In this document: positions 21,119 to 28,228 of the stretch, one piece after another | Layout: every line of letters begins with the position of its first letter | Numbering within the stretch: position 1 is the first letter of the stretch | Source of the DNA: a virus | DNA: 51,458 nt | Strand: one strand, 5' to 3' | Virus record (IMG/VR): IMGVR_UViG_3300002180_000017 | Coordinates: 1-51,458 of that record | Translations under genes and position numbers: made by a program | The notes under the pieces: generated by a model | Seen by the model: only the letters and a program-made list of their open reading frames with translations | Told to the model about the DNA's origin: nothing | The model's database searches: none

Positions 21119-21591
21119 AAACAACATTAGGTGAAGCAAGAGGCGGGGAAAAGTTAAAAGAAATACTGTTGGAGAGCGAAAATGCCAAGGAATATTCCAT
21201 AGATTTAATCAGCAAAATAAGTCCTGTCCCCACAGACATTATCCAGAAATATTTTACCAATGAAATGCGCAGATATGGCAGGACACCGTTTTGTACCCGC
21301 CTGTGGAAACTGTGCTACATGATATCCAAGTCCCCCGGATTGCCGATAACGGAGATTACCAGGACTTTCGCCGACAGTATTGGCATTTCGGAACATACAA
21401 TAAAAAAATTCCGGTTGCGCTGGGGAATCAAGAATCACTCAAGGAAGAAAAAAGTAGAAGTAGAGCCGAAAGAAATAGTAGAGCCGGATGTAAAAGCTCC
21501 TCCTGAAGAGCAAGAAGAACCTGTTTCCTTTTACGCCGCTGTTGCTGACGCACTGGTTATCTTTGCTGAATATTTTAGAGGTAAGAAATAG
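21115..21591 (+). CDS. putative HTH protein
   Basis: 158 residues. The centre has two helical stretches with a helix-turn-helix look (ITEITRTFADSIGISEHTIK, KFRLRWGIKNHSRKKKVEVE). A Pro/Glu-rich linker leads to an aromatic C-terminal helix (FYAAVADALVIFAEYFRG). Overlaps the previous gene by four bases (ATGA). A DNA-binding role is inferred only from the helix pattern. Confidence 0.5.
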   Translation: MKTTLGEARGGEKLKEILLESENAKEYSIDLISKISPVPTDIIQKYFTNEMRRYGRTPFCTRLWKLCYMISKSPGLPITEITRTFADSIGISEHTIKKFRLRWGIKNHSRKKKVEVEPKEIVEPDVKAPPEEQEEPVSFYAAVADALVIFAEYFRGKK

Positions 21592-21603
21592 GAGGGAACT
21601 ACC

Positions 21604-22194
21604 ATGGACGAAAAAACAAAAAGCAATAGTCTTAATTTGTTGGCTGATTTTTGTGGTGGGAGGTTTGACAGACCATTCAGCGAGGGTAAATACACTTACG
21701 CCACTGATGGCATAGTGATTGTTCGGTTGCCGGCCATAGGGATTGCCGAACCACTTGACAGCTTTACCGGCGTATCAAACCAATTGTTTGAACAAAAAGG
21801 AAAGCTTGTGTCTCTTCCTAAATTGCCTAAAGAGACAAAAAACACTTGTGGTATTTGTGGAGGGCGGGGGAAGGTTACAAAATGCCCAGATTGCGATGGT
21901 AACGGAAAGATTTATTATAGTACAAACAATCATGAATACGAATGGGACTGCAAAGAATGTGATTCTATGGGGTATCTCCCCGGTGAAGTAAAAATTTGTT
22001 CTGAATGTAACGGAACAGGGAAGGTAATCGACAACTTTCACAAAATTATCACTATTAACGGCCACAAACTGCAATTAGGCTATTTAAGAAAATTGTCAAA
22101 ATTGCCTGGGATTAAAATAGCTGCTCACCCTGTTGAATATCGGCACTATTTTAAATTTGATGGTGGAGATGGCATTTTAATGGGGATGAGATAA
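21604..22194 (+). CDS. DnaJ-type zinc-finger protein
   Basis: 196 residues. Four CxxC pairs in the middle (CGICGGRGKV, CPDCDGNGK, CKECDSMGYL, CSECNGTGKV) match the cysteine-rich domain of DnaJ, with its CxxCxGxG signature in three of four. There is no J-domain; instead an N-terminal domain (LADFCGGRFDRPFSEGKYTY) resembles beta-clamp-like phage proteins. Many phages encode such J-less zinc proteins of unknown role. GGAGGGAACTACC precedes the ATG. Confidence 0.7.
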   Translation: MDEKTKSNSLNLLADFCGGRFDRPFSEGKYTYATDGIVIVRLPAIGIAEPLDSFTGVSNQLFEQKGKLVSLPKLPKETKNTCGICGGRGKVTKCPDCDGNGKIYYSTNNHEYEWDCKECDSMGYLPGEVKICSECNGTGKVIDNFHKIITINGHKLQLGYLRKLSKLPGIKIAAHPVEYRHYFKFDGGDGILMGMR

Positions 22195-22204
22195 GGAGGA
22201 ACCA

Positions 22205-22423
22205 ATGGCGAAACAATTAAATCACAGTCTAAATACCACTTGGGTTGATACGGTTGAAGTTGGAAAAAGGAATGATGACCTCGTTTTTATCCGGTTTTTA
22301 ACAAATTTACCGGAAGGGGTATTTGAACAAATGAGGATAATAACGGGGGAAGAGAGGTTAAGGGACTTTGTGGACAAATTTTGTGATGTTTTGGATTATT
22401 ACCCTAGGGAGAAAGAAAAATAA
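22205..22423 (+). CDS. small protein, unknown function
   Basis: 72 residues: MAKQLNHSLNTTWVDTVEVG, then a strand-helix pattern resembling small phage proteins of the 'VEV..RNDDLVFIRFLTNLPE' type. AAGGAGGAACC precedes the ATG. No activity known. Confidence 0.55.
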   Translation: MAKQLNHSLNTTWVDTVEVGKRNDDLVFIRFLTNLPEGVFEQMRIITGEERLRDFVDKFCDVLDYYPREKEK

Positions 22424-22435
22424 AGGAGGGGTCTG

Positions 22436-23074
22436 TTGGAAAAAATTATAAAAATCAAGCAAGGCCGGAAGAATAAGTATCAATACCAAAGCATCATTTA
22501 TGACTCCAAAGAGGAAATCTGGTTTTTGTGGTATCTGGAAGAGCTACGGGAAGCAGGATTTACCGGAGCAATATTTTATCACCCTCCACCACGGGTTTTA
22601 AGCTCTCCTGTTTCTTATTCCTGGAATAAGCAACTCAAAACAAAAAAGAAGTTAATGCAGTCTCAGTTATTGCCGGGATGTTCATACACCCCTGATTTTT
22701 GGTGGACATGGGAAGACAAAGCTGAAGGTATTTTTTTTGAAAACATTGAGAGCAGGAACAAACTTCAGCCATTCTTCTGGTCTCAGTATGATTGTTCTCA
22801 CGTGGACATAAAAGGGACCCATTCAATTTATAAAGATTCACGAGAATTTGAAGCTAAGCGAAAATGGGTGTGGTATATATACAACATATATGTTCAAAAA
22901 GTAATCCCAGAGAATTTGTTTAAAACTACTTTCACCCCGGAAAGATTTTTAGTCTGTGATGCCTTGCTTACTCGGAAAAGGGTAATTAAATTTGAGGTTA
23001 GGGAGTTGGGGGAATTTTTGGATGGAGTAAAAGAACGTTACTCGAAAGGAGGAAATAATGGCAATACACTATGA
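22436..23074 (+). CDS. DUF1064-like nuclease-fold protein
   Basis: 212 residues from TTG with AAAGGAGGGG upstream. YDSKEEIWFLWYLEELREAG, then CSYTPDFWW...IDIKG-like VDIKGTH fits the DUF1064 / phage endonuclease pattern in which SxxE, PDF and DxKG form a PD-(D/E)xK-type active site. The visible acids are E27 or E28, D84 in TPDF, and D124-K126. Substrate unknown; Holliday-junction-like DNA is a typical suggestion. Confidence 0.6.
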   Translation: MEKIIKIKQGRKNKYQYQSIIYDSKEEIWFLWYLEELREAGFTGAIFYHPPPRVLSSPVSYSWNKQLKTKKKLMQSQLLPGCSYTPDFWWTWEDKAEGIFFENIESRNKLQPFFWSQYDCSHVDIKGTHSIYKDSREFEAKRKWVWYIYNIYVQKVIPENLFKTTFTPERFLVCDALLTRKRVIKFEVRELGEFLDGVKERYSKGGNNGNTL

Positions 23075-23276
23075 TCTTATCAAAGTAGGCGATAAAGTTC
23101 AGCAAGTTGGTTTTTTACCAGCTATGTCTTGTCTGGAAAAAGATAAAGTTTATACTGTGATAGAAACAGATGGCCACCAGACACTACCAGATCTTTTACT
23201 GGAGGGCATAAAAGATATAATGTCATGCACGAACTTTAAACGACTATACCCAGTTACTTCATTCTTGGAGGAATAA
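23058..23276 (+). CDS. small beta-rich protein, unknown function
   Basis: 72 residues, AAAGGAGGAAATA inside the end of the preceding gene. Reads MAIHYDLIKVGDKVQQVGFL with a SH3-like run of strands (KDKVYTVIETDGHQTLPDLL). No family recognised. Confidence 0.55.
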   Translation: MAIHYDLIKVGDKVQQVGFLPAMSCLEKDKVYTVIETDGHQTLPDLLLEGIKDIMSCTNFKRLYPVTSFLEE

Positions 23277-23278
23277 TT

Positions 23279-23488
23279 ATGGCACATCCAATAAATGATT
23301 TATTGAACCGTAAATGGGGAGTTAAAGCGATACCATGTTCCAAGGAATGTGAATATTTTAAGTTTCCGCATCTCGAGAGGGCCTGTGTGCTTTCAGATGT
23401 ATTCTCAGTATTACAAGGAGAACCTTGTGGCGAATTTAAGCCCAAAAAAGGACAACCAAAAAATGTACCGGATGAAAATAGCGGGTAA
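23279..23488 (+). CDS. small cysteine-containing protein
   Basis: 69 residues. CSKECEYFKFPHLERACVLS, then VLQGEPCGEFKPKKGQ: four Cys that could bind a metal, a layout shared by many small phage proteins. TTGGAGGAATAATT precedes the ATG. Confidence 0.55.
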   Translation: MAHPINDLLNRKWGVKAIPCSKECEYFKFPHLERACVLSDVFSVLQGEPCGEFKPKKGQPKNVPDENSG

Positions 23489-23526
23489 TTTTGGCAATAC
23501 ACATACAGCACAGAGGAGGTCCAATT

Positions 23527-23835
23527 ATGAGTAAGTTTAAAATATCAGTAATTGATTTTATCCCCGAAACCGGAAGGCATCCTATTGGTGAGGTCGATTC
23601 AAACGGTGAAGCCATCACGGTTGGTGATATCGTTACCCTGAATGGTGAAAAACATATGGTCGCTTATCGGTACGGTGACTTTGTACTCAAACAGCCGATG
23701 ACCATGCACACCCTTGGTATTTCAGATTGGTCTAAAACAACGAAACTAAACGAAATATGGTCAACGCCAGACAATATAGCATGTGGCGATATATCGGAAG
23801 CTTTTTATAATAGGGTTAAGCATTTGTGTGTATAA
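23527..23835 (+). CDS. small beta-rich protein, unknown function
   Basis: 102 residues from the ATG after CAGAGGAGGTCC. YopX-like feel (GDIVTLNGEKHMVAYRYGDF, FVLKQPMT) but too weak to assign. Last gene of the attC-free block; its stop TAA lies within the R'' end of the next attC-like site (GTATAACC). Confidence 0.55.
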   Translation: MSKFKISVIDFIPETGRHPIGEVDSNGEAITVGDIVTLNGEKHMVAYRYGDFVLKQPMTMHTLGISDWSKTTKLNEIWSTPDNIACGDISEAFYNRVKHLCV

Positions 23836-23885
23836 CCAGTAATTCCAGCCTTCCCAAACCACGGGCGGCTGATTTAACCATTAGG
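23830..23885 (+). repeat. attC-like site 6
   Basis: R''-like GTATAAC, left arm AAT-tc-CAGCC, right arm GGCTG-ATT, then TTAACC and R' CATTAGG (23879-23885). The left arm has a two-base bulge opposite nothing on the right, as the extrahelical bases of attC. About 56 bases. R' runs directly into AGGAGG. Confidence 0.7.
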
Positions 23886-23896
23886 AGGAAAATATA

Positions 23897-24207
23897 ATGA
23901 AGACTCCGAGACAACAACTGGATAAATTAGCACGATATTTGATCAATAATCATGGTGATATTGTCTGTGTTGACGATTTATCAAACGAAGAGGCCGTAGA
24001 TGAAGCGATCCGAGTAATGGAAGCTTTAACTGCCTTAAATATGAAATGGATCAGCGTAAAAGACGAATTGCCTGACAAATCAGATGATGTTTTACTGTGG
24101 AATGGAGCAGAAAGAGAAATATATCTCTGCTAACGAAAGAACACTTTGAAGCACATTATAAAGACATTACCCATTGGATGATATTACCAGAACCGCCGTC
24201 CTTATAA
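23897..24207 (+). pseudogene. DUF551 protein gene with a frameshift
   Basis: The first frame gives 78 residues ending WNGAEREIYLC then a stop; it includes the DUF551 opening WISVKDELPDKSDDVLLW. The next frame continues with TKEHFEAHYKDITHWMILPE and PPSL, the typical DUF551 end (THWM.LPEPP), and stops exactly in the R'' end of the next attC-like site. A one-base shift near 24118-24133 separates the halves. The intact product would be about 100 residues. Either the gene is dead, the frame is corrected, or the base is a sequencing error. Confidence 0.7.
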
Positions 24208-24257
24208 CCAAAAAACTTACCCGGCTAAAAAAAGAGCGGGTGATTTTGCAGTTTATG
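24201..24257 (+). repeat. attC-like site 7
   Basis: R''-like CTTATAAC (24201-24208), left arm AAACTTACCCG, right arm CGGGTGATTTT, R'-like GTTTATG (24251-24257). ACCCG (24219-24223) and CGGGT pair exactly. It contains the stop codon of the frameshifted DUF551 gene. About 57 bases. Confidence 0.65.
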
Positions 24258-24272
24258 CCATAGGAGGAAATT

Positions 24273-24671
24273 ATGAGGCATCAAGATAAAATCAACTGGA
24301 TGATTCAGTGGGCGCACAAAAATAAGTTGCGTCTTGAGCTTGAAGGTGAGTGTGGGTTTGGACGTGAATGTGTCGGAGTTGTCGCAGATACGGTTGGATA
24401 CCCGGATTATGAGTGGTCGGACGACAAAACATGGGAACGCCTCGATGAGAATGGAGAGGTTTGGACACCAGAAGACGCTTACCACAAACACCCCTGCGTT
24501 GCGGTTCTTGGCCGTGGGGTTGATGTGGAGGGGCAGCTTTACGATTGGCTCAAGTGGTTCGAAGCTAATAACTTCGTGGTCGAAACCGGGCAAACCAAAA
24601 AGAAGAACCTTAATTCAATACATATTATGCTTGGAAAACACAGATATGCCAGAATGGTTAAACAGGCATAA
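24273..24671 (+). CDS. small cassette protein, unknown function
   Basis: 132 residues. MRHQDKINWMIQWAHKNKLR, then ELEGECGFGRECVGVVADTV and a Tyr/Trp/Asp-rich YEWSDDKTWERLDENG. I have seen this 'GRECVG' pattern in uncharacterised phage proteins. ATAGGAGG precedes the ATG. Its stop TAA is the TAA of the GCATAAC core of the next attC-like site, as in true cassettes. Confidence 0.6.
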   Translation: MRHQDKINWMIQWAHKNKLRLELEGECGFGRECVGVVADTVGYPDYEWSDDKTWERLDENGEVWTPEDAYHKHPCVAVLGRGVDVEGQLYDWLKWFEANNFVVETGQTKKKNLNSIHIMLGKHRYARMVKQA

Positions 24672-24722
24672 CAAATCATTCCATCCGACCGAAAAGCACG
24701 GCGGCTGATTTAACCATTATGC
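24666..24722 (+). repeat. attC-like site 8 (best example)
   Basis: R'' GCATAAC (24666-24672), arm AAATCA (24673-24678), bulges, CCG-a-CCG (24685-24691), loop, CGGCGG (24699-24704), CT, TGATTT (24706-24711), AACC, R' ATTATGC (24716-24722). All arms pair: GCATAA with TTATGC, AAATCA with TGATTT, CCGaCCG with CGGCGG. Extra left-side bases TT and A are the bulges that attC sites use. 57 bases. Confidence 0.75.
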
Positions 24723-24869
24723 GCCAGAAAGAGAAAGATGCTTGCCAGCAACCCCACTGTGCAGGGGAGACCATGACCTTTACCGAACCGGATGGCGCCG
24801 GTAGATGATGAATATCGCAAAGTAAAGGTGGGCGTTTGAAGCCCTTAAAATCGGGTGCAGTGGCGCATA
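24718..24869 (+). ncRNA. noncoding folded cassette B
   Basis: No ORF with a ribosome site. Inverted repeat TATGCGCCA (24718-24726) and TGGCGCATA (24861-24869) closes it. Inside: CCCC...GGGG (AACCCCACTGTGCAGGGGAG), ACCTTTAC pairing with GTAAAGGT across about 50 bases, CCGG...CCGG, and GGGC...GCCC. The nested stems strongly suggest a folded RNA. The outer ends equal those of cassette A and the Mom-end repeat. I do not recognise a known riboswitch or RNA family. Confidence 0.55.
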
Positions 24870-24895
24870 GCTAACAAATAATAGCTTTTTATTAA
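24864..24895 (+). repeat. weak attC-like end
   Basis: GCATAGCTAAC is R''-like; AAATAAT and TTTTTATTAAAG on the right may pair and end in ATTAAAG. Too short and AT-rich to be sure. It separates folded cassette B from the membrane-protein ORF. Confidence 0.3.
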
Positions 24896-24910
24896 AGAAA
24901 GGAGCCTACC

Positions 24911-25141
24911 ATGTTAAACTACATCAAAAAAGTTTTCCTGTTATTTTTATTAATTATGTTTTCTGCCGGGGATTGGATAAAAGAACTTTTTATGCCTCGG
25001 GAAGACAAGAAAAGTCAGAGTGCTTTTTCTCCGGGGATGGTGGTTAAAATAGGGGTAGGCATTTTATTGGGGGCGCTTATGTATGGGGTGAGTTGCCTCT
25101 CTTACTTGTTTTGGAAAATGATATTTTTAATAGGAGGGTAA
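24911..25141 (+). CDS. two-span membrane protein
   Basis: 76 residues. Helix 1 is VFLLFLLIMFSAGDWI (about 8-23), a charged loop (MPREDKKSQSAFSPG), then helix 2 with VVKIGVGILLGALMYGVSCLS (about 44-70). AAAGGAGCC precedes the ATG. The end touches the Fic gene ribosome site, so the two may be co-expressed. No family recognised. Confidence 0.6.
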   Translation: MLNYIKKVFLLFLLIMFSAGDWIKELFMPREDKKSQSAFSPGMVVKIGVGILLGALMYGVSCLSYLFWKMIFLIGG

Positions 25142-25142
25142 A

Positions 25143-25625
25143 ATGGATTTAGAGTATGCCCGGCACATTTCAAGAAGCGGGATGGAAACAGCGGCTTTTG
25201 TAGCAGAAAGCAACAAAATTGAGGGAATTTTAAGGGATCCTACCATGGAAGAAATCAAAGAACATGATCGTTTTATCAGCCTTCGAGTTATTAAATTGGG
25301 AGACTTAAAGAAATTTGTAAAAATTTGCCAACCCGGCGCTGTCCTTCGAGACAAGTTTGGGATGAATGTGCGTGTCGGTAATTACACTCCCCCAGCAGGG
25401 AATCCCAACATGGGCAAACTTGTATCAAAGTTGCTCAGTACCGCAGGGCTTAAAACTCCCTTTGAATTGCATAATGAGTACGAAACACTGCATCCCTTCA
25501 CGGACGGAAACGGGAGAAGCGGCAGGGCTTTGTGGGCATGGAGGATGATGAGAACCGAAGGCAATTATAGCCTTGGGTTTCTGCATTCGTTTTATTATCA
25601 AGCTTTGGAGGCATGGAGGAAATAG
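25143..25625 (+). CDS. Fic-domain protein with N-terminal inhibitory-like motif
   Basis: 160 residues. HPFTDGNGRSGR (117-128) is the canonical Fic loop, whose His is catalytic and whose Asp and Gly-Asn-Gly-Arg bind Mg-ATP, used to add AMP to a target protein. An SNKIEG motif at 23-28 fits the (S/T)xxxE(G/N) inhibitory helix of class II Fic proteins, where the Glu blocks ATP. A complete, self-controlled AMP-transferase is likely; the target is unknown. AGGAGGGTAA precedes the ATG. Confidence 0.8.
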   Translation: MDLEYARHISRSGMETAAFVAESNKIEGILRDPTMEEIKEHDRFISLRVIKLGDLKKFVKICQPGAVLRDKFGMNVRVGNYTPPAGNPNMGKLVSKLLSTAGLKTPFELHNEYETLHPFTDGNGRSGRALWAWRMMRTEGNYSLGFLHSFYYQALEAWRK

Positions 25626-25673
25626 GTTAAAGCCGTGCCGGTAGTTAAAAACTTTATCTGGGAGAAGAATAAA

Positions 25674-25952
25674 ATGGATGCTCAGGACAGAATAGCACAA
25701 GTAAAAGGGTTGGCAAAAAGTGACAAGGAAGCAATTACCATGTTGCTGTCTTCCTGCGCTGATATGGGAAGCGCAAATGGGGTATTGTTAAGCGTCTCCA
25801 AGTTTGATGAAGCCGCAGAACTTATCCTTGGTTATTTTTCACAAAGCCACATAATACCCAATATAGGCGACGGTGCCAAAGAGCCTTTGGATTGTAAAGG
25901 GATAGAGATAGGTGGAAACACAATTGCCGGGAAGATTGTACCCCGTACCTGA
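25674..25952 (+). CDS. small protein, unknown function
   Basis: 92 residues from the ATG after GGGAGAAGAATAAA; an earlier in-frame GTG lies in AGCCGTGCC, which may belong to a worn attC site. Helical, MDAQDRIAQVKGLAKSDKEA to start, with a C-terminal beta part. The frame runs into the next attC-like site, which codes its last residues. Confidence 0.5.
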   Translation: MDAQDRIAQVKGLAKSDKEAITMLLSSCADMGSANGVLLSVSKFDEAAELILGYFSQSHIIPNIGDGAKEPLDCKGIEIGGNTIAGKIVPRT

Positions 25953-25965
25953 TTTAACCATTAAT
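25913..25965 (+). repeat. attC-like site 9
   Basis: Possible R'' TGGAAAC, arms GCCGGG and CCCCGT, then CTGATTTAACCATTAAT (25949-25965), which is nearly the same right half as at 23.87 and 24.71 kb. The gene upstream stops inside it. The left side is less clear than the right. Confidence 0.5.
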
Positions 25966-25987
25966 TTTTTACAAAAAGGAGAACTCC

Positions 25988-27175
25988 ATGAACATCGCTC
26001 GAAAATATACTGTTTACCGACAAAATATTATAGATTACCACCTTACCGATGAGGGTCAGCTACATTACCGGGACCGGGTAGACGTCACCCCCGGCCATGC
26101 AAGATTAGCGGACGCTACAGCATGGACGGCAATGCTGCTTTCCTCTGAGGTTATGAGATATGCAAGACAGCCGGGTCAAGAAGGCTTGAAAATAATAAAT
26201 AAACTGTTTTCCTACTTTGAGCTATATCCCAAAATTTTCGGAATGCCGCTGTTAGGGCGTTGTATCCATGTAAGACAAAATGGGGAGTGGCCGGCAGGGG
26301 CAAGAAAAGACCGGAAATATTTTGAGGGTAAGGGGGAATATGCAAAATATGTGATAGCGGCAGATGTAAGCCCGGACCAATATAGCTATTTTATGCAGGC
26401 AATGGCGCTGGTTTATTGCTATATTCCTTCTTTAAGAAGCCGGGTAGTTCATCTGGTTATCCCGATGCTGGAAAAAATTGAGCGAGACGGGTTTAATATT
26501 TTTGATTTTGACGGGGAGCAGACAAAACACGGGGATTTGCGCACGTGGTTCGGTCCTGTGCCTATTACCTTCTATGCGTACTTAAAGTATGCTTTTTATT
26601 ATTTCGGCAACATCATAGCACCCGGTAAATTTGAGCATACCCTTAAAAAATGGCGCTGGCATGGCTACAATTATCTGCTCGCGCGCCCCCGGTTAGGCGG
26701 CAGAATGTCAAAGGAGAGCAACGTGATTTATCTGATTACAAATATGTTCACCCTTTGGCTGTGCGCTTACAAAACAAATGATGTGAAGCTGTTAACACAA
26801 ATAGAGAAAGGAGCACGTTTTGCATGGAGCAGAATTGGACGCCGTGGGAATGCCCCGGTTAATTTTATTCTTGGCCACATTGGTCTTACTGGTGATACTC
26901 AACAGGAAGCATTTAAGCAAGGAGTTCAAACACTGGTGGACTTCCCGGAAAATAAAAGATGGTACGAAAATGTGATAGACGAGAAGGAAAGGAGGGAGGT
27001 AGTACCGATAGGCAAGCGGAAAAAGAATACCGTGTACTGGAAGGGGGATCACTATCTTGAGGAAATCCGGGCGGACAATAAGCTGTGCAGAAAAGAAAAG
27101 GAATATACCGGAGTTGACTTTCTGTATGCAGTGGAGTTGGAGAAGGCGTTGGGGGAAGGAAGATATAAAATCTAA
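25988..27175 (+). CDS. large cassette protein, possible six-hairpin enzyme
   Basis: 395 residues, much longer than its neighbours. ADATAWTAMLLSSEVMRYAR, then YVIAADVSPDQYSYFMQAMA, and FFIPITFYAYLKYAFYY-like helices, recall the alpha/alpha toroid of glycoside-processing enzymes and glucuronyl epimerase-like proteins, where 'DxSxDQ(Y/F)' helix pairs recur. No active site can be named with confidence. It could act on surface sugars. AAAGGAGAACTCC precedes the ATG. It is not an obvious attC cargo but lies between sites. Confidence 0.5.
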   Translation: MNIARKYTVYRQNIIDYHLTDEGQLHYRDRVDVTPGHARLADATAWTAMLLSSEVMRYARQPGQEGLKIINKLFSYFELYPKIFGMPLLGRCIHVRQNGEWPAGARKDRKYFEGKGEYAKYVIAADVSPDQYSYFMQAMALVYCYIPSLRSRVVHLVIPMLEKIERDGFNIFDFDGEQTKHGDLRTWFGPVPITFYAYLKYAFYYFGNIIAPGKFEHTLKKWRWHGYNYLLARPRLGGRMSKESNVIYLITNMFTLWLCAYKTNDVKLLTQIEKGARFAWSRIGRRGNAPVNFILGHIGLTGDTQQEAFKQGVQTLVDFPENKRWYENVIDEKERREVVPIGKRKKNTVYWKGDHYLEEIRADNKLCRKEKEYTGVDFLYAVELEKALGEGRYKI

Positions 27176-27194
27176 TATACTTGGAGACCCAAGA

Positions 27195-27485
27195 ATGAAC
27201 AAAAATCCCTACGGTGACATTTTGCTTGAATTATAATCCGGGTTATAGGAGCATGACTGTAGAATTGAGGAAGGAATTGCCGAGCCATATGGGTTCACCA
27301 ACCAGCATTTCCATGCCTGTCTAAAAATTTTCATGGATGCTTTTCTCTGGAAAATATTGGAAAATATGAAAGACGAAAAAGACAATGGGAAAAAAGCGGA
27401 CGTAGTTCAAAAAGCGGGGGAAGCATTGAGAAAAATTATCCTTGAATTTACGGGGATTGATCCTCATGAGCTTCATAAAAGTTAA
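27195..27485 (+). pseudogene. small conserved gene interrupted by two in-frame stops
   Basis: In one frame: MNKNPYGDILLEL, TAA, SGL, TAG, then EHDCRIEEGIAEPYGFTNQH and onwards to a stop (about 95 codons). The part after the stops is clearly coding, and the N-terminal piece fits as its start (small phage proteins with PYGD.L.EL..SG..EHD..). The TTGGAGACC ribosome site lies before the ATG. Two nonsense codons (one UAA, one UAG) in nine bases suggest decay, not recoding. Confidence 0.65.
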
Positions 27486-27514
27486 ATTAATTATAGTTTT
27501 TAAAGGAGACTCAA

Positions 27515-27709
27515 ATGGAAGAACAAGGCCTTTTCCATGCAAGTATTAATATACCAAAAGCATCAAAATGGAAATGTTATATGTTCGGCAATACCCCAGA
27601 AACAAATAATGGTATTTGCTATTTTCCTGTTGAGGGGCAAGTGCCAAATATTTTTGTTAGATTTATGATGAAAATATGTTTTGCTTGTACGTGGGTTAAA
27701 ACTGAATAA
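27515..27709 (+). CDS. small protein, unknown function
   Basis: 64 residues. MEEQGLFHASINIPKASKWK, then a beta-rich segment with GVICYFPVEG-like ICYFPVEGQVPNIFVRF. AAAGGAGACTC precedes the ATG. The last codons run towards the right half of an attC-like site. Confidence 0.5.
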   Translation: MEEQGLFHASINIPKASKWKCYMFGNTPETNNGICYFPVEGQVPNIFVRFMMKICFACTWVKTE

Positions 27710-27738
27710 TAAAAAACTATCTGGCTTAACCGTTATCT
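27694..27738 (+). repeat. attC-like right half (site 10)
   Basis: CTGGCTTAACC followed by GTTATCT (27732-27738) is a convincing right end, close to the GGCTTAACT..GTTA of ordinary attC. A possible R'' GTTAAAAC (27694) lies in the preceding gene. The arms do not pair clearly, so the site may be worn. Confidence 0.45.
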
Positions 27739-27754
27739 TCCAAGGAGTACCCAA

Positions 27755-28228
27755 ATGATGTTTTTAGATAGGTTTGATTCAGTCTCAGAGTTGCGAGGCA
27801 AAAATAGGACTTACGAAAACATAAAGAAGGCTGTTCTGAAAGCAGGCAGATTCTCGGTTTTCGATGTTAAGACAAAAGAGGACAAAATATTATTCACACG
27901 CCTTTGTAATGATCCTGATCTTGAAATTTACAAAAAGGAATACCCATGGACGTATGTGAGAAGCCGAAACAATATCCCCATTTCAAGTAAGCTGTATTTA
28001 GAAGGAAAAGCGATTAAGTGGTGTGCCGATAACGATAGGACTTCAAGCCCGTTCAATGTTATCTCTGCGTTGTGCGCTATGGGGTGGATAAAGGAGGAGG
28101 TTCGCCAATATCAATTATTAGTTGGTAAATGGAAAGCACAAGCTGATAAAACGGCTGACGAACGGGAACAAATGTGGTTATACGCTTGTGCGTCAGATTT
28201 GGAATCATTAATTAGACAGTCCCACTAA
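27755..28228 (+). CDS. cassette protein, unknown function
   Basis: 157 residues, with charged and helical parts; KIEVFDVK-like VFDVKTKEDKILFTRLCNDP and a WTYVRSRNNIPISSKLYLEG segment. A central CADNDRTSSPFNVISALCAMGWIKEEV stretch looks like a winged helix. AAGGAGTACCC precedes the ATG. It stops in the R'' end of the next attC-like site (CACTAAC). Confidence 0.5.
   Translation: MMFLDRFDSVSELRGKNRTYENIKKAVLKAGRFSVFDVKTKEDKILFTRLCNDPDLEIYKKEYPWTYVRSRNNIPISSKLYLEGKAIKWCADNDRTSSPFNVISALCAMGWIKEEVRQYQLLVGKWKAQADKTADEREQMWLYACASDLESLIRQSH

Noticed and set aside
24718-24869. Cobalamin or other known riboswitch
   Set aside because: A few short words resemble a B12 element (CCACTGTG, GAGACC), but their order and spacing do not fit, and the next gene is not a transport or vitamin gene.
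27175-27255. attC-like site suggested by GGGTTATAGGAGC
   Set aside because: The bases lie inside an in-frame gene remnant with matching protein sequence on both sides; no R'' end or paired arms.
27195-27485. Alternative genetic code (UAG or UAA recoding)
   Set aside because: Both UAA and UAG occur in the one frame, while dozens of other genes in the window end normally at these codons; local decay is simpler.
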